DNA of 64,000 bases from Snuella lapsa (GCF_039539345.1 NZ_BAABCY010000055.1:1-64000); one strand, 5' to 3'. Shown: positions 52,825 to 62,852, numbered from the stretch's first letter. Numbers and translations: made by a program. The notes: generated from the letters alone by a model not told the origin.

Positions 52825-54141
52825 ATGAGTACAAAAACTGTTGCTTACGTGCCTAATAAGGTAAAAGACATGTCCCTAGCGGCATGGGGAAGAAAAGAGA
52901 TTGAATTAGCCGAAGCAGAAATGCCAGGGCTTATGAGCCTTCGTGAAGAGTATAAAGATTCTCAACCATTAAAGGGTGCTCGAATTGCTGGATGTTTACA
53001 TATGACCATACAAACCGCTGTACTAATAGAAACCTTACAGGCTTTAGGTGCAGAAGTTACGTGGAGCTCTTGTAACATTTTTTCTACACAAGACCAAGCC
53101 GCTGCTGCTATAGCTGCTGCCGGAACAGCTGTTTATGCATGGAAAGATATGACCGAAGAAGAATTTGACTGGTGTATTGAACAAACTCTTTTCTTTGGGG
53201 AGGGCAGAAAACCCCTTAACATGATTCTTGATGATGGAGGCGATTTAACCAACATGGTATTGGATAAATACCCTGAACTTGCAGGTGGCATTAAAGGCTT
53301 ATCTGAAGAAACAACAACTGGAGTACACAGACTCTACGAGCGCGTTAAAAATGGCACATTACCTATGCCTGCGATAAATGTTAATGACTCGGTAACAAAA
53401 TCTAAATTCGATAATAAATACGGATGCCGAGAAAGTGCAGTTGATGCGATTCGTCGTGCTACCGATGTGATGCTTGCAGGTAAACGTGTAGTAGTTTGCG
53501 GTTACGGTGATGTTGGCAAGGGTACTGCTGCATCCTTTAAAGGTGCTGGAAGCATTGTTACAGTTACCGAAATCGATCCTATTTGTGCTTTACAGGCTGC
53601 TATGGACGGTTTTGAAGTTAAACGATTAGAAACTGTTATCAATAATGCGGATATCGTTATTACAACCACTGGAAATAAAGATATCGTAAGAGCCGAGCAC
53701 TTTAAAGCTATGAAAGATAAAACCATCGTTTGTAACATCGGGCACTTTGACAACGAAATTCAAATGGCTTGGTTAAACGACAATTACGGAGACACCAAAA
53801 ATACCATCAAACCTCAAGTGGACAAATACACTATTGACGGCAATGACATTATTGTTCTAGCCGAGGGTCGTCTAGTAAATCTTGGTTGTGCTACAGGGCA
53901 TCCAAGTTTTGTGATGAGTAACTCGTTTACAAACCAAACCCTAGCACAAATTGAACTTTGGAATAATGCTGACGCATATGAAAACCAGGTATATATGCTA
54001 CCCAAGCACTTAGATGAAAAAGTAGCAAAATTACACCTCGAAAAAATTGGCGTAGAACTTACAGAACTTAACGAAGAGCAAGCAACCTATATAGGTGTTA
54101 CGGTTGAAGGGCCATACAAGCCTGAGCATTATAGATATTAA
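52825..54141 (+). CDS. ahcY: Adenosylhomocysteinase
   Basis: NAD-bound enzyme that splits S-adenosylhomocysteine into adenosine and homocysteine, relieving inhibition of methyltransferases. At 438 residues it is the short bacterial/eukaryotic type. Substrate-site motifs include AGCLHMTIQTAVLIETL near residue 55. The Rossmann NAD site reads VVVCGYGDVGKGTA near residue 220. The C-terminal GPYKPEHYRY is diagnostic. It is monocistronic, with a good promoter and a strong terminator. A leader of about 120 nt leaves room for control, but I recognise no known riboswitch in it. Confidence 0.98.
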   Translation: MSTKTVAYVPNKVKDMSLAAWGRKEIELAEAEMPGLMSLREEYKDSQPLKGARIAGCLHMTIQTAVLIETLQALGAEVTWSSCNIFSTQDQAAAAIAAAGTAVYAWKDMTEEEFDWCIEQTLFFGEGRKPLNMILDDGGDLTNMVLDKYPELAGGIKGLSEETTTGVHRLYERVKNGTLPMPAINVNDSVTKSKFDNKYGCRESAVDAIRRATDVMLAGKRVVVCGYGDVGKGTAASFKGAGSIVTVTEIDPICALQAAMDGFEVKRLETVINNADIVITTTGNKDIVRAEHFKAMKDKTIVCNIGHFDNEIQMAWLNDNYGDTKNTIKPQVDKYTIDGNDIIVLAEGRLVNLGCATGHPSFVMSNSFTNQTLAQIELWNNADAYENQVYMLPKHLDEKVAKLHLEKIGVELTELNEEQATYIGVTVEGPYKPEHYRY

Positions 54142-54160
54142 AAATTTTAGAATCCCAAAT

Positions 54161-54190
54161 AAAAAAACCAAGCAGTTGCTTGGTTTTTTT
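54161..54190 (+). terminator. Terminator of ahcY
   Basis: ACCAAGCA and TGCTTGGT pair perfectly, with seven A before and seven T after. Confidence 0.95.
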
Positions 54191-54329
54191 ATTTAGATGA
54201 TTGCCAAGACATGTTCTTTTTTTGTGCCTTTATAGCCTCAGTCCATTTCAACATCTAAAAAAAGCCTTCCAACAAATTTTACATACTTGTTTCCAGATTG
54301 ACTAAAATTATTCATATTTTGTATCATAT

Positions 54330-54800
54330 ATGTCATATGAGGATAATAAAATAAAAGTGCCTCGTTTTAATGAGGCTGCAGGGTTTTATACTACTAAAAA
54401 ACGCTCAAAGATCATGAGCAAAATTCGGAGTAAAAACACCAAACCCGAACTTATATTTAGAAAAGCTTTATGGGCAAAAGGCATTCGTTATCGTGTGGAT
54501 AGCAAACAACTTCCTGGGCGACCAGACGTATCCATTAAAAAATACAAATTAGCCATTTTTATTGATGGCGAATTTTGGCATGGTTACAACTGGAGCGAAC
54601 GTAAAAAATCAATTAAAAAGAACCGAGCATTTTGGATTCCAAAAATAGAACGCAACCTACAACGCGATAAAGAGGTTAATCTCCAACTCTACGAAATGGG
54701 CTTCTCTGTATTTAGGTTTTGGGCTAACGAAATTAAAACAGATTTAAATCGTTGTATTAACGATGTACTTGTTTACATATCTACAGGAACTACCAATTAA
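54330..54800 (+). CDS. Very short patch repair (Vsr)-like endonuclease
   Basis: A 156-residue protein of the Vsr/PD-(D/E)XK nuclease family that nicks DNA at T:G mismatches in methylation sites. Family features are MSKIRSKNTKPELIFRKAL near residues 29-47, GRPDVSIKKYKLAIFIDG with the catalytic Asp, FWHG with the zinc/active-site His, and a C-terminal GFSVFRFWANEI. No cytosine methyltransferase (Dcm-like) gene, the usual partner, is present nearby. It may be an orphan repair enzyme acquired with a lost modification system. Confidence 0.85.
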   Translation: MSYEDNKIKVPRFNEAAGFYTTKKRSKIMSKIRSKNTKPELIFRKALWAKGIRYRVDSKQLPGRPDVSIKKYKLAIFIDGEFWHGYNWSERKKSIKKNRAFWIPKIERNLQRDKEVNLQLYEMGFSVFRFWANEIKTDLNRCINDVLVYISTGTTN

Positions 54801-55065
54801 TCACACCTGTTAATTAATAGAATTATGGCTGTTAAAAACGTGTCTTATTTTAAAGTATTTTCTTGTTTGGTTTTTTTCAATGAAAAATATTAAACGTTAC
54901 TAAACAACAAGTTATCTATTTTTACGTGCAAACAATTTGATTATAAACCTCCTACCAATAATGTTTTAATCGCATGACCGATAAAGGTTATGCATGATTT
55001 CATGAAACATTGTTAAATTTAAGATAGTATTAATTCATTAAGAAAGAACCTTACAAACTAAACAA
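54801..55065 (+). other. Upstream region of the haem/HEAT lipoprotein gene
   Basis: This 265-bp AT-rich gap holds no ORF of note. It must contain the promoter of the following gene; no confident TAnnTTTG box could be picked. Confidence 0.4.
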
Positions 55066-57711
55066 ATGCATTACCTATTAAAACTTTCGTGTATTGTAAC
55101 AACTATTATTACGCTTCAAAACTGCACTCAAGTAGAAAGCAAAGCTATTCCTATTGAAAACAAACTTATTGAAGTTAAAATAGATACCGATGGCAACCCT
55201 GAGGATATTTCAATTACACCCTTTGCAGGACCAGATATTGTTCCTAGTCCCGCCTGTCTGGCAGTTTCACCTTCAGGAGAAGTATATGTTGGTGTGGATA
55301 TGATGGGATCTCTTGGAAAAGAACCAGGAAAAGGAAGCATTATAAAACTAATCGACAGTGATAATGATGGTAAAGCAGACTTATATTCTGAGTATGCCAA
55401 AGTTGATAATCCAAGAGGTGTTTTTGTTTTAGGAGACCAACTTTTTGTACTTCACACTACCTTTTCGAAAGCAACGGGTGTGGCCACAGGAATGAATCTT
55501 GTTGTTTTTGAAGATAAAGATCATGATGATGTTGCAGACGGTCCTTCTAAACCCATTATCGAAAACATTTGTTCTCCTGCTCATATTGCAAAGAGAGGAA
55601 CCGATCATGCGACCAATGGTATTCGAATGGGGATTGATGGATGGATTTACATTGCAGTAGGTGATTTTGGTTTCCATAATGCTACAGACAGTACTGGAAA
55701 AAAAATGACCATGCTAGGTGGCGGTGTTGTTAGGGTTAGACCAGACGGCACAGAAATGGAGATCTACACACACGGATTGAGAAATATTTATGATGTTGCT
55801 ATAGACCCTTATATGAACATTTACACCAGAGGGAACACCAACGATGGAGGGGGCTGGAATGTGAGATTTGCCCATCATATCCAATCTGGAGAATATGGAT
55901 ACCCTGTTTTATTCAAGCACTTTACCAATGAAATCATTCCAGCTCTAGTAGACGTTGGTGGTGGTTCTGGCACAGGAGCTCTTTTTATGGATGACAACAG
56001 ATGGCCTGAGCAATACAACCATGTTCCTATGATGGCAGACTGGGGAAGAAACCAATTATTTATCCATCGCGTTTCCCCAGACGGTGCGAGTTTTAAACAA
56101 ACAGAGGAGGCATTTGTTAAGTTAGCCCAAATTACCGATCTGGACATCGATGCTTCTGGGCGCTTGTATATGAGTGCGTGGGACGGCGCCGGATATTCTG
56201 GAAATCCAGACAAAGGTTTTGTTACTAGAGCTGTTCCAAAAAATTGGGAATACCAAGCCTTTCCTAACCTTAAAAAACTTTCTGTAAAAGAATTAGCAGC
56301 ATTACTTAAAGAACGATCGGCTACTGTTAGGTTATACGCCCAACAAGAGTTAATTACCAGATCTGCAAAAAAAGCAGCCGTAGCTGCCTGGGATATTGCT
56401 TCTAATAAAGAACTCCCTTTAGACAGCAGAGTTGCCGCTATATTTGCTTATGCGCAAATTAATTACAAAGGAACGCTTGAAAATTTAATAGAACTAAGTC
56501 ATGACAAAGCAGTTAAAGAATTTGCCTTACGGGCTATGACCGATCGCAAATCAAGACTAAAGGACATTCCAACAGACCTATTTATCGATGCATTAAATGA
56601 TCCTTCCGATCGCGTTAAAGCGGCAGCTATAATTGGACTAGGTCGCATAGGCGACCAAAAAGCAGCAAAGGCTCTATTACAAATTCCTGTTCCTGCCAAT
56701 GCTACAGTACCAGCTAAGGGAACAGAAGGTCCTCATGCAACCCCCAACAGCGCTATTATCCCTGCTCATTTGGCAGTAAAGGCCTTAGTTGACATGAATG
56801 CTATAGACCCTTGCATACAAGCCGTTAAGAATGAGGCATCAGCTTTAGGTATCTGGGCATTAAAATACATGCATGACACACGTGCAGTAAATGGACTTAT
56901 TGAAGCCTATAATACTTCTGTAAACGATCTCTTTAAAGAAGAAATCCTTACAACACTATCAAGATTATATAAAAAAGAAGCCCCATATGATGGTTCTTGG
57001 TGGTGGAGTACACGTCCAGACACACATGGTCCTTATTATAAAAGTATAACTTGGGAAGGCTCTCCAAAAATTGAAACTTTCTTAACTAAAGTTTGGGAGC
57101 AAGTTAATGATAGCGAAAAAAGCCTTTTCGTAAACTTAAACGAAAAGCACCGCATGGGAATTGCTGCTTTTGGAGGCGAAGAAGTAAAAACAACTAAAGA
57201 AGAAACCAAAGTTGATCTTGAAAAAATAAAAAATACGAAAGGGCAAATAGGCAAAACATCCATTGAAGATGTTATGATTGCCATTTCCAAAATTAAGGGT
57301 GATCCTGCCAAAGGAGAAAAACTATTTACCCAACAAGGTTGTGTTGCCTGTCATAGTATCAAAAAAGGTGAGGCTTTAAAAGGACCTTATATGGGACAAA
57401 TTGGCTCTATTATGACGCGTGAGCAAATTGCAGAATCCATATTAAAACCAAACGCATCCATTTCGCAAGGGTTTGCAACAGTAATGATACATACCAAAGA
57501 CGACAAAAGTTATGCTGGGTTTGTAACTTCAGAGACTCCAGACAAATTGGTAATGCGTAATATCGCTGGACAGGAGTTTACTATAAAAACCAGTGACATT
57601 AGTAGTCGGGATGAATTGGAAACATCAATGATGCCTGCCGGGTTGGCCAATGCGCTTTCGTTCGAGGAATTTGCCTCTCTGGTAACTTACTTATCTAAAC
57701 AGAAAAAGTGA
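55066..57711 (+). CDS. Lipoprotein with propeller, HEAT repeats and a c-type haem domain (PVC-type)
   Basis: An 881-residue predicted lipoprotein (Cys20, ITLQNC). Residues about 45-395 look like a sorbosone/glucose-dehydrogenase-like beta-propeller with many His, Asp and Gly loops (GLRNIYDVAIDPYMNIYTRG). Residues about 410-620 form HEAT-like helical repeats. Residues about 740-880 form a single c-type haem domain with C759-V-A-C762-H763. This domain order matches the PVC-type membrane-bound dehydrogenases common in Bacteroidota. The substrate is not known; sugars or polyols are plausible. It is transcribed alone with a terminator. Confidence 0.88.
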   Translation: MHYLLKLSCIVTTIITLQNCTQVESKAIPIENKLIEVKIDTDGNPEDISITPFAGPDIVPSPACLAVSPSGEVYVGVDMMGSLGKEPGKGSIIKLIDSDNDGKADLYSEYAKVDNPRGVFVLGDQLFVLHTTFSKATGVATGMNLVVFEDKDHDDVADGPSKPIIENICSPAHIAKRGTDHATNGIRMGIDGWIYIAVGDFGFHNATDSTGKKMTMLGGGVVRVRPDGTEMEIYTHGLRNIYDVAIDPYMNIYTRGNTNDGGGWNVRFAHHIQSGEYGYPVLFKHFTNEIIPALVDVGGGSGTGALFMDDNRWPEQYNHVPMMADWGRNQLFIHRVSPDGASFKQTEEAFVKLAQITDLDIDASGRLYMSAWDGAGYSGNPDKGFVTRAVPKNWEYQAFPNLKKLSVKELAALLKERSATVRLYAQQELITRSAKKAAVAAWDIASNKELPLDSRVAAIFAYAQINYKGTLENLIELSHDKAVKEFALRAMTDRKSRLKDIPTDLFIDALNDPSDRVKAAAIIGLGRIGDQKAAKALLQIPVPANATVPAKGTEGPHATPNSAIIPAHLAVKALVDMNAIDPCIQAVKNEASALGIWALKYMHDTRAVNGLIEAYNTSVNDLFKEEILTTLSRLYKKEAPYDGSWWWSTRPDTHGPYYKSITWEGSPKIETFLTKVWEQVNDSEKSLFVNLNEKHRMGIAAFGGEEVKTTKEETKVDLEKIKNTKGQIGKTSIEDVMIAISKIKGDPAKGEKLFTQQGCVACHSIKKGEALKGPYMGQIGSIMTREQIAESILKPNASISQGFATVMIHTKDDKSYAGFVTSETPDKLVMRNIAGQEFTIKTSDISSRDELETSMMPAGLANALSFEEFASLVTYLSKQKK

Positions 57712-57730
57712 TGACATAACATATTCATAT

Positions 57731-57767
57731 AAAAATTCCCAGGTTGTATAACAGCCTGAGAATTTTT
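57731..57767 (+). terminator. Terminator of the haem/HEAT lipoprotein gene
   Basis: AAATTC-CAGG pairs with CCTG-GAATTT around a loop, followed by T-rich sequence (TTTTTTT). Confidence 0.8.
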
Positions 57768-57804
57768 ATATTTTTTTAATGATAAGAGAAGACTATAAAC
57801 CTAA

Positions 57805-58077
57805 TCACTCAACCATATCTTCTTCAAAATACCACCACAGACTAGAATCAATAATAGATTTCATTTTAATGATGTCAACACCTTCTTTTAAAAATACCGT
57901 AATATTTTCATTAGCTCTATTTTGTCCTACCGTTTCACGAATTTCTATAAAATCTATCTCGTTAAAACGCACCAAATGTCTTTTAATTTTTTCATCTAGC
58001 GATTCATCTCCCAAGAAAATTTTAATGGTTTGTTGATTTGGGGAATTTCTAATCTCAGATCTAAAAGGGACGTTCAT
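57805..58077 (-). CDS. Small protein of unknown function
   Basis: A 90-residue acidic, soluble-looking protein (KIFLGDESLDEKIKRHLVRF, NITVFLKEGVDIIKMKSIID) with an alternating strand-helix pattern that suggests one compact domain. It has no signal peptide and no recognised family. The opposite-strand frame in the same place has poorer composition, so I prefer this one. It is on the same strand as, and 110 bp upstream of, the porin-like gene, but an own promoter is likely. Confidence 0.6.
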   Translation of the reverse strand: MNVPFRSEIRNSPNQQTIKIFLGDESLDEKIKRHLVRFNEIDFIEIRETVGQNRANENITVFLKEGVDIIKMKSIIDSSLWWYFEEDMVE

Positions 58078-58187
58078 ATGCTCAATTGTTTAGAAAGAAT
58101 AATTATTTACATGCTATTAAATTACTTAATTATTTCCATAAAATCAATAAAGACTATTCTAAAAATTAACGCTATTGGTAAATCTAT

Positions 58188-58820
58188 TTAAATGTCGAAG
58201 TTAAATGTGGCTATTAGTCTAATCGTATTAGTCTTTACATTTCCACTCAACATTGTTTTATACTTATTAACATCTGTTAGCCCTAGCTCGTTTCTTACCT
58301 GTATTATTAAATCCAAATAGTCATTTAAGCGAAATGTTGTGCCTGTCCCTAATGCCAAGCCAAAATTATAATCTTCAAAATTTATAAACAATGACATAAG
58401 ACCGTTTGGTTTCCCCTGATTAAAGTAATTTACAAAACCTCCCCCGTCAACAAAAAATGACCGTTTGTTCCCAAATTTATAACGAATCAGAAATGGTATG
58501 TTGAAAAAATCATGCCCTTCCGTTACTGTACTCTCGTAGCTAGAACTATTGTAACTATTATAATATCGGACATCTCTTTTCTTTTTCCATCTTTCAAAAT
58601 TCACACCCGTAATCACTGAAACAAATGGCTTTAAGGCAACTTCAATATTGACTCCTAAGGTTGGCACCACCATAAAATTCTTGTCGGTTTCGTAATCCAT
58701 ACCTCTTAAGCTAGATACTTGCCCTCCAATATTAGCACCAACTTTCAGATTAATTTGAGAAAAAACACTTGGCAAACTAAATAATGTTACCAAAAGAAAA
58801 ATATAAAAATTCTTTTTCAT
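58188..58820 (-). CDS. Outer-membrane beta-barrel protein (porin-like)
   Basis: A protein of about 210 residues with a signal peptide (MKKNFYIFLLVTLFSLPSVF), followed by eight to ten amphipathic strands ending in an aromatic residue-containing last strand (TNTIRLIATFNFDI). The pattern (LKVGANIGGQVSSL at the start, GLALGTGTTFRLNDYLDLII later) fits small outer-membrane beta-barrels of the PorT/OMP_b-brl family. I use the ATG at 58820 rather than a start seven codons earlier. The shared 31-bp motif lies upstream. Role unknown. Confidence 0.8.
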   Translation of the reverse strand: MKKNFYIFLLVTLFSLPSVFSQINLKVGANIGGQVSSLRGMDYETDKNFMVVPTLGVNIEVALKPFVSVITGVNFERWKKKRDVRYYNSYNSSSYESTVTEGHDFFNIPFLIRYKFGNKRSFFVDGGGFVNYFNQGKPNGLMSLFINFEDYNFGLALGTGTTFRLNDYLDLIIQVRNELGLTDVNKYKTMLSGNVKTNTIRLIATFNFDI

Positions 58821-58853
58821 CTGTCTAGAATATTTTCGCATTAAACCTTAGGT

Positions 58854-58884
58854 GACTATTTAAATTTCACCTTTCGGTTTTGTT
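58854..58884 (-). repeat. 31-bp sequence shared with 6350-6380
   Basis: Differs by one base from the copy upstream of the DUF423 gene. It lies about 34 bp upstream of the porin-like gene start. Confidence 0.6.
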
Positions 58885-58962
58885 TTGGGATCCGAAAATA
58901 CGAATTTTTACACAAATATTCTTCTGTTTTGGAGGGCTTGTTAAATTCATTGCATAAGCCAT

Positions 58963-59982
58963 TTATTCAACTAATTTAAGCGATGTTAAGTCATGGAAAA
59001 AAAACGTTTTATCATCGTTCATAGACACAAATAAACCGTTTGTAAACTTACTCCCCAAATCGATCGTCGTTACGTCACAACCATCCGTTTCGGTCGTTCC
59101 TAAATTAATTTCCTTTATAAATACATTTGTTTTTAAATCAAAAACATTAAAAGTATGTGCTTGCTGATTGGATACTATTAAAAACCCTTTGTCCGCATAT
59201 CTTGCAATAGCAATACCTTCTATATCATCCTTAAAATATTCACCTCCAAACAGTGAAATTTCATCATCACCTTGACTAGGGTTAGCATGATATTTTCTTA
59301 TACCAACACCCTCATCAGAATAATATACAAGTCCTAAAGTATCATCGACTGCTATGGCTTCAATTTCCTTTTGTCCACTAAACGCCCCTATTTTTCTAAG
59401 TAATTTTGCTTTTACCCCTAATGAATCTGCTTTCAATTCATATTGATACAAATAACCTTCTTTAGGCCCTTGTTTTCTACTTACAAAAACCGAAACCCGA
59501 TCTGTAACTGGTTCCTTATAGATTGAAACCCCCATTGGCCGTTTCATTTCTACATTGGTTTCATCTTCAAAAACCTTAAGACCTCCTTGATCCAATGGTT
59601 TCATATCGGGAACTGAGTATACACGAATTTGATGTTTTTCTCTTTCAGAGAATACCATAATATCTGTTTTTGTGCTGTCCGACAACTTAAAACCATACTC
59701 TACATCTACATTGTTAGGGTAGCTAACATTGGTAAGACTTTTTTCGGCTATAATTTTCCCTTTCAAATCAAAAGCATACACTCCACCATTAACTTCGTCT
59801 TTATCTGTACCAAATACAATACTTTGTTCTGGATTGTCTTTATTTACCCAAATAGCAGGGTCATCGGTGTCGTGAGGTGTTTTTTCGGTAACTGTTACCG
59901 CTACAATTTCGGGCAATTTACTAACGCATGCGAGAAAACACACAACAACGCCAAAAACAATATTTGCCTTTAGTTTATTCAT
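58963..59982 (-). CDS. Beta-propeller phytase (exported)
   Basis: Hydrolyses phytate or related inositol phosphates outside the cell membrane. It has about 339 residues. The signal peptide has a lipobox-like FLACVSK, so the protein is probably a lipoprotein. Calcium/substrate-site residues of the BPP family appear in HDTDDPAIWVNKDNPEQSI near residue 35, in NNVDVEYGF and in YYSDEGVGIRKY. The TonB receptor gene lies 14 bp upstream on the same strand, so phosphate or inositol phosphate released by the phytase may feed the receptor. A GTG four codons earlier is an alternative start. Confidence 0.9.
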   Translation of the reverse strand: MNKLKANIVFGVVVCFLACVSKLPEIVAVTVTEKTPHDTDDPAIWVNKDNPEQSIVFGTDKDEVNGGVYAFDLKGKIIAEKSLTNVSYPNNVDVEYGFKLSDSTKTDIMVFSEREKHQIRVYSVPDMKPLDQGGLKVFEDETNVEMKRPMGVSIYKEPVTDRVSVFVSRKQGPKEGYLYQYELKADSLGVKAKLLRKIGAFSGQKEIEAIAVDDTLGLVYYSDEGVGIRKYHANPSQGDDEISLFGGEYFKDDIEGIAIARYADKGFLIVSNQQAHTFNVFDLKTNVFIKEINLGTTETDGCDVTTIDLGSKFTNGLFVSMNDDKTFFFHDLTSLKLVE

Positions 59983-59996
59983 TGTTATCTTCACTT

Positions 59997-62852
59997 TTAC
60001 TTTTTCTTAAACAAATCATATTTCAAACCAAAAGTTAAGCGCCTACCATAGTATTCGCTTTGCATTGTCCTATTTTTTATGCCTTGGTAATAACGCAATG
60101 GTTGATCTGTTATGTTATTAAAATCGAAATACACGCTTAAGTTTTCATTGATTGCTACATTAGCATTAAAATCTAAAAAGAATTGTTCGTCGTAATACCT
60201 GTCTTCAAAAGGGCGTCCTCCAATCTCATCTATATAGGCATCAGAAAAATTACTTGATAAACGCACGCTTATTCTTTTACTTGCATAACCCAAAGAGGCA
60301 TTAAACATATTGGGGGCTGTATTGGGCAAATCTAAATCTGTACGGGTTTCTCCGTCCTCATTTCTAACTCCATTTGCATTGGATGTTAAATGGGTATAGT
60401 TAAGATAAAGGCTGAAATTTTTAGCAAAACCGGGCAAGAAATCCAACTTTCGTTGCAGGGCAAATTCAAACCCTAATACAGATGCATCATCCCCATTTAA
60501 AGGCTGATATACATCAAAGCCAGTTGTTCCGTTACCAAAAGAATCGTCTGTAGTTTCTGTTTGAAACGTATAAATGAAATCGTTAATTCTTTTATAGAAT
60601 GCTCCTCCAGAAATGATTCCTACATTCTTAAAATAATGCTCAGCCATAAGATCAAAATTCATGGATGTTGTTGGATCTAAATCAGCATTACCGACAAAAA
60701 TTTCTTCATCTCCCAAAACGACATCCAAGGTTGGCACCAAGTCTACATAATTAGGCCTGGCTAAGGTATTTGTCCAAGCAAATCTTAAAATGGTTCTATC
60801 TGTTAAATCATATTTAAAATGAATTCCAGGAAGTACATTAACATAAGAGCTTTCCTCAGTAATTTGTCCTATAACATTTTCTTCATCTTCAATCTGGTTT
60901 CCCGTAGCTGTAATTTTTGTTGTTTCTATTCTTATCCCTAAAAGCATGCTTAGATTGTCTGATAGTTTTTGACTTACCATCGCATATCCAGCAAAAACAT
61001 TTTCCTCTACGTCAAAATTGGCTCTTAAATATTCATCTGGCACATCTTCTCCTTCAAACTGTGTTGCATCATTTAAATTAAGACCACCTATAAACTCTGG
61101 TGTTGCAAACGACCCAACAAGATACTGTTCTCCTGCTAAGAAATCTGGATCTGAATAATCTCTTGTTGGTATACCTCCCAGAAAATCGAAAGTCGAGCTC
61201 TCTGGGCTATACTCCATAAAATTATTGTTCCTATTCTTATTTTTTAATCTAGCACGTGCACCAAACTTTAGAAACCCCTCTTCTTGGTTAAACATATGTA
61301 GTGGCAATTGAAAATTTGCAAATACATTAAAATCTTCTTCTTCGGTATATTGGTTCTCTTCTGTCAGTTCGTCAAATTCAAAATTATTGTAGGCAGCATC
61401 TTCAGCACTTAAAGGAGTATATAAAGGAAATTCAGAATCATTATTATAAGACACTGCATATTCGCTTTCATATTCTAAATAACGTTCATTTAATCGCTCT
61501 TCAGAGGCTTTTGCAAATGACGCCATCCAGTCTATTTGTAATTTATTAACCAAGTGATCGCCTCCTAAACTAAAATTGTACATACGTTGATCTTCTAAAC
61601 GTCTGTTTTTATTTCGACTATTATCAATCCCTCCTTTTGATTGTCTTTTAGCTTCAACTGGAAAAGACGTTAAATATCCATTTGTATCTACTGTAAAATC
61701 TCCCGGCTCTATATCTTCCCCATCTAAGATTTCATGTTCTAATCGAAACCTGTTTTCACGATCATCCCTCCAGTTATAGATGGATTTAAAATAAATATTA
61801 TTGTTATCATTAAACTGATAATCTAAATTCGCCGAAAAACTACGTCTTATACGTTGTACCAAATACTCTCTAATTTCAAATACTTTAGCATAAGGGTTTA
61901 CGCTAACTTCTTCCAGATTATCTTCATCGTCAAAAGCATTGTATTCAAATTCATCTTCCCATTCTGCCTCAAAATTATCACTACCAAAATCGTTATCATT
62001 AAATGATGCTGACAACATCCAACCAAACTTCATATCCTTGGATCGGTCACCTAATAAAAAAGCGCCATTCAAGATTTTTTTATTGGTAATATAATTCACT
62101 CCCGATCCGGCCGTAGCAGATAAACGAAATCCCTGGGGAGATGTTCTGGTTATTAAATTTACTGAACCACCAAGTGCATCGGCATCCATATCTGGAGTTA
62201 CTGCTTTATTAACTTCAATGGTTTGGATCATATCGGACGGGATTAAATCCATTTGAACATTTCTATTATCGCCTTCTGCCGAAGGAATGCGGCTACCATT
62301 TAAAGTCACCGAGTTTAATTGCGGAGCTAAACCTCTCACTATAATATTTCTTGCTTCTCCTTGATCTACTTGCATTGTTATACCCGGAATACGCTTAACA
62401 GCATCGCCTATATTGGCATCGGGGAACTTTCCAATTTGATCGGTAGAAACGATATTAGTAATGTTCTGCTTGTTTTTTTGAGTGTTTAACGCACGTGATT
62501 GCCCCCCAAGACCATAGGTAGTTACAATCACTTCATCTAGTTCCGTATTTTGGGATGACAGCTCTAAATTTAAAACAACTGTAGTACTTGCTACTACGTG
62601 AATCTCCTTTTTAACATCTGAATAACCTAAGTATTTAACGGTTACTTCCTGATTGCCTTCTGGCACATTTATAAGTATAAATTTACCTTCAAAATCAGAT
62701 ATGGCTCCTTTGTTTAAAGTCTCTATTAGCACAGTCGCTCCTGGTATGGCTATACCGTATTCGTCTGCTATTATCCCTTGTATATTGCCTTTTTGGGAAA
62801 ATCCGTTAATCGAAAAAATCAATAGTGTTGTTAAAGTAAAAAAATATTTCAT
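59997..62852 (-). CDS. TonB-dependent receptor with carboxypeptidase-like N-domain, linked to phytase
   Basis: Outer-membrane transporter of 951 residues. A signal peptide (ending NGFSQ) is followed by a carboxypeptidase-regulatory-like domain (about 22-105: GNIQGIIADEYGIAIPGATV), a plug (about 130-245: VKRIPGITMQVDQGEARNII, NSVTLNGSRIPS) and a barrel ending in LTFGLKYDLF. It lacks a SusD partner, so it is of the stand-alone type. The phytase gene follows almost at once, suggesting uptake of phytate, its breakdown products or a metal-phytate complex. Confidence 0.95.
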   Translation of the reverse strand: MKYFFTLTTLLIFSINGFSQKGNIQGIIADEYGIAIPGATVLIETLNKGAISDFEGKFILINVPEGNQEVTVKYLGYSDVKKEIHVVASTTVVLNLELSSQNTELDEVIVTTYGLGGQSRALNTQKNKQNITNIVSTDQIGKFPDANIGDAVKRIPGITMQVDQGEARNIIVRGLAPQLNSVTLNGSRIPSAEGDNRNVQMDLIPSDMIQTIEVNKAVTPDMDADALGGSVNLITRTSPQGFRLSATAGSGVNYITNKKILNGAFLLGDRSKDMKFGWMLSASFNDNDFGSDNFEAEWEDEFEYNAFDDEDNLEEVSVNPYAKVFEIREYLVQRIRRSFSANLDYQFNDNNNIYFKSIYNWRDDRENRFRLEHEILDGEDIEPGDFTVDTNGYLTSFPVEAKRQSKGGIDNSRNKNRRLEDQRMYNFSLGGDHLVNKLQIDWMASFAKASEERLNERYLEYESEYAVSYNNDSEFPLYTPLSAEDAAYNNFEFDELTEENQYTEEEDFNVFANFQLPLHMFNQEEGFLKFGARARLKNKNRNNNFMEYSPESSTFDFLGGIPTRDYSDPDFLAGEQYLVGSFATPEFIGGLNLNDATQFEGEDVPDEYLRANFDVEENVFAGYAMVSQKLSDNLSMLLGIRIETTKITATGNQIEDEENVIGQITEESSYVNVLPGIHFKYDLTDRTILRFAWTNTLARPNYVDLVPTLDVVLGDEEIFVGNADLDPTTSMNFDLMAEHYFKNVGIISGGAFYKRINDFIYTFQTETTDDSFGNGTTGFDVYQPLNGDDASVLGFEFALQRKLDFLPGFAKNFSLYLNYTHLTSNANGVRNEDGETRTDLDLPNTAPNMFNASLGYASKRISVRLSSNFSDAYIDEIGGRPFEDRYYDEQFFLDFNANVAINENLSVYFDFNNITDQPLRYYQGIKNRTMQSEYYGRRLTFGLKYDLFKKK

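Noticed and set aside
57779..58036. An 85-codon plus-strand frame opposite the 90-codon minus-strand gene
   Set aside because: Rich in Ser, Lys and Ile with no domain pattern; the minus-strand frame reads as a compact protein, so this is a shadow.
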